From a virus, in IMG/VR virus record IMGVR_UViG_3300046777_000246, positions 1 to 35,133 of that record: a DNA stretch of 35,133 bases; one strand, written 5' to 3'. This document shows, piece after piece, positions 28,594-35,133 of this stretch. Within the stretch, counting starts at the first letter, position 1. Every line of letters begins with the position of its first letter. The position numbers and the translations under genes were made by a program. The notes beneath the pieces were generated by a model that was not told the origin of the DNA, made no database searches, and worked only from the letters and a program-made list of their open reading frames with translations.

Positions 28594-28920
28594 TCAAGTA
28601 AATTTTCTGCGTATTTCAGTCAAAATCTTTTGTGCTTCTTTGTGCGTCATGTTGCCAAGCTGTTGACGTAGCACTTCCCGTCGGCTTTCACTATTCGGCG
28701 GCGTGTATTTAGTTTCCATTTTCTCGTTTCCCACCTCAATGCAACCATGTTGTTGCAGGTGTTCACGGTGTCTTGAGCGGCTTGTAATCATTGAACCGTC
28801 AATCATTGACTTATATGGCTGAATATCTGGCACGACGTAAGGGCCGTACAGCTTGTCCAAATGCTCATCCGAGCCTTTTTCGACCAACTTGCCATCAACG
28901 TAAACGTAAGTCTTTCTCAT
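28594..28920 (-). CDS. Conserved head-region hypothetical protein (108 aa)
   Basis: MRKTYVYVDGKLVEKGSDEH, then PDIQPYKSMIDGSMITSRSR and HREHLQQHGCIEVGNEKMET. The pattern PDIxPYKSMxDGxxIxSRSxHREHLxxHGCxEVGN recurs upstream of scaffold genes in many podo- and siphoviruses, with unknown function. His/Cys residues could bind metal. It overlaps the preceding gene by 4 bp. Confidence 0.82.
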   Translation of the reverse strand: MRKTYVYVDGKLVEKGSDEHLDKLYGPYVVPDIQPYKSMIDGSMITSRSRHREHLQQHGCIEVGNEKMETKYTPPNSESRREVLRQQLGNMTHKEAQKILTEIRRKFT

Positions 28921-29357
28921 AGCAGAGCAAGAACCTCCTCATCGTCCATCTCAATGTAAGCGTCATAGATTTGCTGAACTCTTGCTAAGTCAGCCATCAA
29001 CGCATCAAAGTTAATAGTATTGATAAAATCTATTGACTTTAGTTCGCTTATTGTAGCTTCCTTAATGAAGGGTGCGGCTATTTCTTCTGCAACTAAGGGT
29101 TTACCCTCAACCAAATGCTCAAATAGCGCAACAACTTCGTCCCTTCGTTTCTTAGCTTTTGCTGCTTCTTTCTCTCGTTGCTCTTTGCGCTTCTTATCGC
29201 CATCGTGCATATCAATTTCGATGACTGGCACAACCCCACCGACTGTGCCTGTAAATGCGCCCGTGTCGTTTTGATCTGTAGCGTTTAGTACGCCAGTAAC
29301 GACCAACACCTGAAAGGCATTGGGTTGAAACGCATTTGTCTGAAAAGCTGCTGTCAT
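28917..29357 (-). CDS. Structural-region hypothetical protein (146 aa)
   Basis: MTAAFQTNAFQPNAFQVLVV, then DTGAFTGTVGGVVPVIEIDM, is a short beta N-terminus. KKRKEQREKEAAKAKKRRDE is a highly charged helix, and the C-terminus is acidic (IYDAYIEMDDEEVLALL). Similar small proteins beginning FQxNAFQxxAFQ are common in phages next to capsid genes. Function unknown. It overlaps both neighbours by 4 bp. Confidence 0.78.
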   Translation of the reverse strand: MTAAFQTNAFQPNAFQVLVVTGVLNATDQNDTGAFTGTVGGVVPVIEIDMHDGDKKRKEQREKEAAKAKKRRDEVVALFEHLVEGKPLVAEEIAAPFIKEATISELKSIDFINTINFDALMADLARVQQIYDAYIEMDDEEVLALL

Positions 29358-31159
29358 ACGATAGCCCAGACGCTACCTGATGGGACTGTGACTGTGACAC
29401 CGGACGCAATGGTGATAGGCCCTGCACTCACAGCGTTATTGCCTGACGCAATTGTGTAGTTTGAACTAATTGTCGCAGCGTTTTCCCACAAGCCTGTTGC
29501 TGTGATGTTGCTGCTTACAGGCGCTGCGCTAACCCATGCCGTACCGTTTGAGGTAAGGACGTAACCAGCCGTTCCAGCCGCAGTCAGACCTGTACCGCCG
29601 TTAGCAACAGGCAACGCTGTGCCTGAGTAGCTAATGGCTAGTGTGCCAGAAGTCGTAATTGGCGAGCCTGATATGCTTAAAAATGACGGTACAGACGCAG
29701 CAACGCTAGTGACAGACCCTGAGCCTTTGTTGTTAAACGTAGTCCAGTCTGTGCTTGTTAGATACCCGTTTTGCGACGATGTTGCAGCAGGCATTGACAA
29801 GTTTGGCGTTGTGCCACCAGTTGATGCCATTGGCGCTGTTGCCGTAACCGATGTGACCGTACCCCCGCTTGATGGGCTGGTGTTTGTGACTGTAAAACTA
29901 GGGTATGTGCCAGACACGCTAATGCCTGTGCCAGCAGTCAACGTAACGGTTTGGTCAGGCGCTGTGTTAGCAACTGTGATTGACCCTGCGCCATTTGTGA
30001 CAGAAATGCCCGTTCCAGCGCTGATATTGGCGTTTTTCCAGTACCCTGCAACAGCATCATAAATCAGCGTATTGCCGCTTGTTGGTGTGCCGATTTGTAC
30101 GTTTGAGTCAGTACCACCAAGCTGTGAGCCGGGGTTAATCCGAATCAATATCGTGCCGCCACCGCTTGAGCCGCCATTGACCACAGCAGCCATTTGCACT
30201 TTGACGTTAGGCGCACTTGGTTTTGTCGCTGTCAACCCACCTGTAACCGCAGGGTTGTACCAAAGAATCTCACCATCAGCGTATGTCGAAGTATTGACGT
30301 TACGCAGCGTTCCAAACGTCTGTACAAGTCCAAATCCATTTAATGCAATGTTTTCTGCTGCGATACCCATAATGTATGAGCCATCGACGATGCCTGTAGC
30401 TGGTGCGCCAAGCGGTACTCCACTTGCGCCTACAGCACCAGTAAACATTACAACTTCGCCTTTTGTGATTGCAGACGATGCTTTGGTGTAAAAAAACTGG
30501 TCTTCGCCAATGTGCTGCGTGACGTTGCCGCCAGCCATGCCCAAACCAAGCGTATTATTGCCATCCCAGCCAAGTTGACCAGCCGTTAATGCTGTCGCAT
30601 ACGTTGTATCAAAATGAATGTAATCAGGATTAGAAATTCCACCCGTTACGCCTGTCATTGACGTAATATTTGTGTTTGTAGGTGCGTTTGCTGTGCCAGA
30701 AATGTCTGTTTGCGTTAAAACGACTGTACCTGTGTAGCCGTTTACCGATGTAACTGCGTCTGTGTTGTCAATCTGCTGCCATGCTGTGCCGCTGTAGACA
30801 GCCATGTCACCGACGTTCCAGTCAGTAATGCCGTCCAAATTGGTAGAACCAGCAACGCTCACAACGTAGTAATAGCCTTTTGTGCCGACACCAGAGGCTA
30901 GGGTAGGTGTATTGGTTGATGCGTTCCATGTGCCTTGATAACTCAACGTGCCTTGAATTGACGCAGGAATTTGACTAAGCGGGACTGTGCCGCCACCGTC
31001 AAGCGTAGCAACACCGTTTGCAACACCTGCGTTTAACTCTGCTGCTGTGCCAAGACCAATAATTGTATGGTCAGCGTTCCAGTTACTAGGGCGAACTAGG
31101 CTAGTGTCAGCGCTGTCAGGAACGGTGCTTACAAACGGGTGCTTTACGGTTACGCTCAT
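29354..31159 (-). CDS. Tail fibre protein (601 aa)
   Basis: SVTVKHPFVSTVPDSADTSL, then RPSNWNADHTIIGLGTAAEL and GGGTVPLSQIPASIQGTLSY, give a fibre base. It continues with WNVGDMAVYSGTAWQQIDNT, VTSVNGYTGTVVLTQTDI and many beta-strand repeats (QNGYLTSTDWTTFNNKG, then VANGGTGLTAAGTAGYVLTS). These are widespread phage fibre motifs. The C-terminal GPITIASGVTVTVPSGSVWA is shared with the 230-aa fibre at 16076. Its location between portal and scaffold, far from the other fibres, is unusual. Overlaps of 4 bp on both sides. Confidence 0.88.
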   Translation of the reverse strand: MSVTVKHPFVSTVPDSADTSLVRPSNWNADHTIIGLGTAAELNAGVANGVATLDGGGTVPLSQIPASIQGTLSYQGTWNASTNTPTLASGVGTKGYYYVVSVAGSTNLDGITDWNVGDMAVYSGTAWQQIDNTDAVTSVNGYTGTVVLTQTDISGTANAPTNTNITSMTGVTGGISNPDYIHFDTTYATALTAGQLGWDGNNTLGLGMAGGNVTQHIGEDQFFYTKASSAITKGEVVMFTGAVGASGVPLGAPATGIVDGSYIMGIAAENIALNGFGLVQTFGTLRNVNTSTYADGEILWYNPAVTGGLTATKPSAPNVKVQMAAVVNGGSSGGGTILIRINPGSQLGGTDSNVQIGTPTSGNTLIYDAVAGYWKNANISAGTGISVTNGAGSITVANTAPDQTVTLTAGTGISVSGTYPSFTVTNTSPSSGGTVTSVTATAPMASTGGTTPNLSMPAATSSQNGYLTSTDWTTFNNKGSGSVTSVAASVPSFLSISGSPITTSGTLAISYSGTALPVANGGTGLTAAGTAGYVLTSNGTAWVSAAPVSSNITATGLWENAATISSNYTIASGNNAVSAGPITIASGVTVTVPSGSVWAIV

Positions 31160-31554
31160 GAGTTGCCTCGAATAATCGTGCCTGCTGTGATGTCTACGCT
31201 TTGACCAGCAGCAATGTCAACAGTATTTAGTATCAAATCTGCGCTAGACAAACCTACAGAACCGTCCATTACGACAGTCGTGCCATCAGCTTTAAATATG
31301 CGAAAGAAGCTCGCAGTACCTGATGCCGCTGCGTTTGTCTGCGTTACCGCCCCCAATGTTAGCGTCCCATCCGTGTCAGTACCGAACACGCCTGCAATTG
31401 GCATACTTACGAGAAGTACCTGCGTAGTAATCGCTGTATTCGCATTTGCAGGCTGTGTACCGCTGTAGAGATTAAATAGCGCACCCGTTCCAGCATAAGT
31501 TATCAACCCCTCGTTTTGAGCGTGTCGTGTTGCGTTTGAGTAATAGAGCGTCAT
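31156..31554 (-). CDS. Structural hypothetical protein (132 aa)
   Basis: MTLYYSNATRHAQNEGLITY, then AGTGALFNLYSGTQPANANT, VLLVSMPIAGVFGTDTDGTL, SFFRIFKADGTTVVMDGSVG and DITAGTIIRGN. Beta-rich, Thr/Ala/Gly-rich, resembling small virion proteins found after portal genes in many phages (LYSGxxPA, FRIFxxDGTTVxxDGSVG). Probably a head or neck component. It overlaps the portal and fibre genes by 4 bp each. Confidence 0.78.
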   Translation of the reverse strand: MTLYYSNATRHAQNEGLITYAGTGALFNLYSGTQPANANTAITTQVLLVSMPIAGVFGTDTDGTLTLGAVTQTNAAASGTASFFRIFKADGTTVVMDGSVGLSSADLILNTVDIAAGQSVDITAGTIIRGNS

Positions 31555-33758
31555 TGCACAACCTCAACCCCTGCAACCTTACCGTCTGCGCCACGGATGA
31601 CACGTTTCGGTGCTGCTGCAAGAGTTTTAACGCCTTCAATTTGATTGATTGTCTGCGCTTGCATTTGAAGCATATTTTGATGCAATTCAGCCATTTTGTT
31701 AAGCGCTTCGTTTAGGCTATTGCCAAGCTGTTGCACCATTTGCTTCGACTGTAGCTCTTGAGCTTCGAGTAATGGCACATCAACGCCGGGGTTCGCTGCA
31801 ATCCGAGCCAAATTGATCTTGTTTTGCGCTTCAAACTGAACTTTCCATGCTTCAAAATCTTGCTTCTGCTTTTCAAGCGCAGCATCGCTTTGCATTTTAA
31901 TTTGCTCAATTTGCATATCAGCCTCAGTTCTAGCTTGCTCACGCTGTTGCTCAAGTTGCATCTTGACCATTTCTGGATCAGGCTGTGGCGGCTGTTGTGC
32001 TGCCATTTGCTGCTTCTGCTTCATTTGCTCAAGCGCTTGATCTATCGTGCCTTCAATTGGTTCTGCCTGCTTGTATGCAGACATACCAAACTTGACCATA
32101 TCCACGAGCATAGGCACAAGCTCAGGCGCTTGTTGACCCATTGGCAACGCTTGCGACAAGAACCCACCCATAGCTTGCAGGAATTCAACCCTGTCACGTT
32201 TGTTTTGGTTCTCATCAATCTGCACGAGACTGTCTGCTGCAACTTCAATCCTGAAGTTACGCAACACTTTGTCTTTAATCAGCATCAGCGCTTCAGGAAC
32301 GAGCTGTTTGTCAGCGTCGCTCATTTGTTCAGCCGCTGCGTACTGAATGATTGTTTGCGGTTGAAACTTAGAACAGATAATCTGCGCTTTGAGACGGATT
32401 AGCTCTGAGGCAAAAAGTGCCACGTCTTCTTGCATTGAGCGAAGTCGTAAGCCTGCGTACTGTCCTTTGATTTGCTGTGCTGTCGCTGTTTCGCTTGCCG
32501 CAGTTTGACCACGAACAATGTCTGAAATACCCGTGATTTCATAAATTTGCGCCTTAATCTCGTCTCGTGCCCGATAACATTGGATAAGTGCACCAGCAAT
32601 CTGGTCAATTGGAAGTATGTCAATCGAGCCTTTCAAACCGCCTTTTTCGCTAAAGCCCATCCACTTATCCACAGGTATCAACGTGTTGTTGTCACCTTCA
32701 GTAAGCAGACGCTGCAAAGCTGGTTGCGAAGCGTCGTACACGCCACGAATACGCAGCGCTTTGACTAAACCATCAATCCTGTCTGTCAGGATGTCTAATT
32801 CTTGCGCTTGATCTTGATACAACACAAAGTCAGCAACAGGCACAAGCGTGTCGCTCGTCATTGTTGCGTACAACGGCTTAGCGCATGGGAAAAATCCTTC
32901 TAATCCTAGTGGGTCATCACGCTCGTCAATGATTTGCGGTGCGTTTTTGCTAAACCAGTAGACCTTTTCTGTCTCCAAATCCCACAATTCGCAGATTTTT
33001 GCTCGTGTGAAGTCACGGTTGTTTTGACCGTACTGTTTGTTGGTTTCAGGGCCTGCATCCAACGGAATTTTGTTACCAACATCTTCGCCAAAACGCTCAA
33101 TCAGCGCTTCACGAGTCATGTACACCCAACGCCACACTTGCGTGACTTCTTCCCATGTACGGGCAACGCTATGTCCAAAGTCTTTCCAATGGACGTAATC
33201 GGTGGGGGCGCACTCGTATTCGATTTCTTCTTGCGGTTCGGCTTCCATGCCAGCGCCGCCATCAAGCGTTGCAGCATTTCCCTCGTTACCAGCGCCGATG
33301 CCTGTCTCTTTGTCTACGTCTTCGGTGATTTGGTAACCATCATCGGGCATATTTTGCGCTACGACGTGCGGTTCGTACCGTACCCATGCAACACCACGTC
33401 CGCCAAGGAATCTATCCTCAACAGCGTGACGCATTGCGCTACGAAAGTCTGAATAATGCTCAATCTCGAAATCTAACGAGCGTTCAATAAGCTGCGACGC
33501 AACACGCCCAACGGGGTCATTGTCACCAAAACGACGTGAAACAGCAGCTTTTGGTAATCGAGCGTATACAGCAGGAATCAGCGTCTGTACGTTTGACCAC
33601 AAAATGTTGAATTTTGCTGTTTCGTTTGTGTTTTGGTTGCGGTTGTCATCACGATAGCGTTTAACTATCTTCTGTGTGCGAGCTTCCCACTTCTTGAACT
33701 CATTGTCGTATTGAGCAATGATGTTCAGATACTTCTGAACGCCTGTTAGAGCTTCCAT
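31551..33758 (-). CDS. Portal protein (735 aa)
   Basis: The dodecameric DNA gate of the head. The N-terminus has NEFKKWEARTQKIVKRYRDD, then NILWSNVQTLIPAVYARLPK. The core contains DRFLGGRGVAWVRYEP, YVHWKDFGHSVARTWEEVTQ and ADFVLYQDQAQELDILTDRI. GISDIVRGQTAASETATAQQ is the usual portal stem region. The last about 170 residues are a long Gln-rich coiled coil (barrel-like), seen in P22-type podovirus portals; the 735-aa length also fits that class. AGAGG precedes the ATG. Confidence 0.92.
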   Translation of the reverse strand: MEALTGVQKYLNIIAQYDNEFKKWEARTQKIVKRYRDDNRNQNTNETAKFNILWSNVQTLIPAVYARLPKAAVSRRFGDNDPVGRVASQLIERSLDFEIEHYSDFRSAMRHAVEDRFLGGRGVAWVRYEPHVVAQNMPDDGYQITEDVDKETGIGAGNEGNAATLDGGAGMEAEPQEEIEYECAPTDYVHWKDFGHSVARTWEEVTQVWRWVYMTREALIERFGEDVGNKIPLDAGPETNKQYGQNNRDFTRAKICELWDLETEKVYWFSKNAPQIIDERDDPLGLEGFFPCAKPLYATMTSDTLVPVADFVLYQDQAQELDILTDRIDGLVKALRIRGVYDASQPALQRLLTEGDNNTLIPVDKWMGFSEKGGLKGSIDILPIDQIAGALIQCYRARDEIKAQIYEITGISDIVRGQTAASETATAQQIKGQYAGLRLRSMQEDVALFASELIRLKAQIICSKFQPQTIIQYAAAEQMSDADKQLVPEALMLIKDKVLRNFRIEVAADSLVQIDENQNKRDRVEFLQAMGGFLSQALPMGQQAPELVPMLVDMVKFGMSAYKQAEPIEGTIDQALEQMKQKQQMAAQQPPQPDPEMVKMQLEQQREQARTEADMQIEQIKMQSDAALEKQKQDFEAWKVQFEAQNKINLARIAANPGVDVPLLEAQELQSKQMVQQLGNSLNEALNKMAELHQNMLQMQAQTINQIEGVKTLAAAPKRVIRGADGKVAGVEVVQ

Positions 33759-33768
33759 TTAAAGCCTC

Positions 33769-34077
33769 TTAGCTAAATGAACCTACCGCAATAACTGTCA
33801 CGCCTGCGCCTGTGGTGACTTTCCAACCAGAGGTCAAAGAAGCCATGTTTAGCTCAATGTTTAGCACACCTACGCCGTTGCCTACGTTTGCAGGAACGAC
33901 AGGAATTGCTGTCACGCCATCAGTAATTGTGACTGTTGAAGTCGCTGCTGTGTTGACGGTGACGATTAGACGGTGCAGGTAATCGCCTGCTGCGCCTGAG
34001 CCGCCAAGCACTTGTGCTGTCTGACTAGCTGCGACTGTTTCGTATTGGTATCCATAACCACGTTGAATTCCGCTCAT
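33769..34077 (-). CDS. Small structural hypothetical protein between terL and portal (102 aa)
   Basis: MSGIQRGYGYQYETVAASQT, then AQVLGGSGAAGDYLHRLIVT, and TVTITDGVTAIPVVPANVGN. A beta-sandwich-like, Thr/Val/Gly-rich protein. The pattern (QVLGxxGxxGDYLxRLxxxVxTxxTxxVxIxDG) is common in virion proteins near portals, possibly head fibres or decorations. Its start overlaps the terL stop by 4 bp (ATGA), so it belongs to the terminase-portal unit. Confidence 0.78.
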   Translation of the reverse strand: MSGIQRGYGYQYETVAASQTAQVLGGSGAAGDYLHRLIVTVNTAATSTVTITDGVTAIPVVPANVGNGVGVLNIELNMASLTSGWKVTTGAGVTVIAVGSFS

Positions 34078-35133
34078 ATCCTGCTACCCCTTGGAGGTTG
34101 GTAAGTTGCCCACATATCGTTCAAAGTGACCGTGTTCTCTGGGCCAACTATCAGCGGTTTTACAACGTCTGGTGGCTTCACTTTGGGTTCTAAGCGCCAA
34201 GCTACTGCCATCATCCTAAAAGCGTCTGAAGGGTGTGAAGTCCAGTCATGTCTTGGACTGCTTCTAAACGCTTTCTTATCTTCGTCGTATTCCCTTTGAT
34301 ACTGTCTCAGAGCTTCAAGTCCTTCCGAGCATTTAGTTTTGTCGAACCAACACATCGGAAGACATTGCCTTACTGCTTGAATCCCATCTTGTACGCCCAA
34401 GTCAGGCACAATCGCCATGTTGTTTATACCTAGATGTTCCGCCAATTGCTCAATAACCGACTTGCCTTGTGCTGCTAGAGTTTTAGCTCTTGCATCATGC
34501 GGAAGTTGATGTTTTCCGTATTTATAAGGCTTTTCTTTGATTATTTTCGCAATTTCTTCAATATTAGCACCGGAAATAGCAAAAAAGTCGATTAAATGTA
34601 TTTCATTTCGAACAACTTGATACCACCAAATTGCGGTGTCATCCCGATAGCCCAAGTCCCAAGCGGTGTGAACTGGCACATGAGGGTCATACGGCACGTT
34701 TGTAATGCGCCCCTCGTCTTCTGCTAAACGCAAGTCTGTGCCGTAGTAAGCGCCAAGAATCGACGCTTCAAACGAGCACTCATATTCTTGCAAGTATTGG
34801 TCTTCAGAGATTTGTGCTCTTGCAGCATTTAATTCAGTCTGAGGCAACAACCCCGATTCTGACGCTGTAAGCTTGAGGCAAAACCATTCACCTTTGCTTT
34901 TGGTTGCTTGGTCATATATCTGCCAAAACTGATTTTTGCCTTTGGGTGTCCCTGCGAACACAGCCCAGCCCTGTTTGTCAGACAAAGTAGGACGTATGAC
35001 GTTACCCCAGACGCTAGGTCTAAAGTCACCGTACTCATCCATAAACACGCCTGAAAACCCCAGCCCTCGCATAGCGTCTGCGTTGTCAGCACCGAACAAG
35101 CGTATTTTTGCGCCTGTCACTAGCTCGACTGTT
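34074..35133 (-). CDS. terL: Terminase large subunit, C-terminal part (5' end continues at 134/135 to 412)
   Basis: This supplies residues about 93-445 of the joined 445-aa terminase. Walker B is GVFMDEYGDF (Asp125/Glu126 in the full protein), followed by the coupling motif FAGTPKGKNQFW. The nuclease domain starts at VHTAWDLGYRDDTAIWW (Asp252) and ends with the conserved HDWTSHPSDAFRMMAVAWRL. Together with Walker A at the other end of the window the enzyme looks complete. Its stop overlaps the 102-aa gene by 4 bp. The apparent internal start at 35120 is an artefact of the linear cut. Confidence 0.95.
   Translation of the reverse strand, partial: TVELVTGAKIRLFGADNADAMRGLGFSGVFMDEYGDFRPSVWGNVIRPTLSDKQGWAVFAGTPKGKNQFWQIYDQATKSKGEWFCLKLTASESGLLPQTELNAARAQISEDQYLQEYECSFEASILGAYYGTDLRLAEDEGRITNVPYDPHVPVHTAWDLGYRDDTAIWWYQVVRNEIHLIDFFAISGANIEEIAKIIKEKPYKYGKHQLPHDARAKTLAAQGKSVIEQLAEHLGINNMAIVPDLGVQDGIQAVRQCLPMCWFDKTKCSEGLEALRQYQREYDEDKKAFRSSPRHDWTSHPSDAFRMMAVAWRLEPKVKPPDVVKPLIVGPENTVTLNDMWATYQPPRGSRI
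35008..35133. repeat. Terminal direct repeat (right copy)
   Basis: These bases are identical to 9-134. This copy continues naturally into upstream terL sequence at 35007 and below, whereas the left copy is preceded by 8 foreign bases, so this is the authentic junction. Confidence 0.9.

Overview
The window is an essentially complete genome of a short-tailed (podovirus-like), tailed double-stranded DNA phage, most likely from an uncultured sample. Bases 9-134 are repeated exactly at 35008-35133, so the molecule closes to a circle of about 34,999 bp (circular map or circularly permuted ends). The large terminase gene reads in frame across that join. The host is probably a Gram-negative bacterium: there is a GH108 endolysin with a 3-TM holin, RusA, a DUF1364 nuclease, an ERF/SSB/exonuclease recombination set and a lambda-Cro/YdaS-type regulator. 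A freshwater betaproteobacterial host is only a guess. I see no integrase, partition system, tRNA or CRISPR array. There is no DNA polymerase, helicase or primase, so the phage must use the host replisome.

Layout. (1) Leftward block 6442 to 394 on the minus strand: an early/accessory operon of tightly overlapping small genes. It holds a winged-helix protein, a 50-aa zinc-ribbon protein, a replisome-organiser-like protein, a TET-associated-type glycosyltransferase (TAGT) next to a small 'MPEF' protein, a DUF1364 nuclease, RusA and a DUF5856 protein, then small virion-associated proteins and terS. (2) Regulatory island 6443-7363: a Cro-like gene on the minus strand, about 560 bp without a convincing gene but rich in RNA structure, and the divergent promoter region. 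(3) The only rightward block, 7364-10706: ERF annealing protein, SSB, two small genes and a PD-(D/E)XK exonuclease, then a second promoter and small genes ending with a secreted Cys-rich peptide. (4) Late block on the minus strand from terL (412, across the join, to 34074) down to 10703: portal, fibre, scaffold, major capsid, decoration, an internal terminator, tail adaptor/propeller, ejection-type internal proteins including a GH104 lysozyme-like protein, a cluster of glycine-rich fibre paralogues, and the lysis genes.

The regulatory logic is unusually legible. A 14-bp operator-like motif (TTAAG-N4-CTTAA type) recurs at five gene-start positions: 718, 6459, 7224, 7304 and 9553. At three of them it sits in the same place between a TTGnnn -35 and a -10, with a 17-bp spacer. 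This suggests that one regulator, the Cro-like protein at 7003-7224, controls early-right, early-left, its own and possibly late transcription. The most interesting elements are this regulon, a nested and pseudoknot-capable inverted repeat at 6828-6964, the lone TAGT module, and the multi-copy glycine-rich adhesin array. The first 8 bases look like a fold-back chimera rather than phage sequence.
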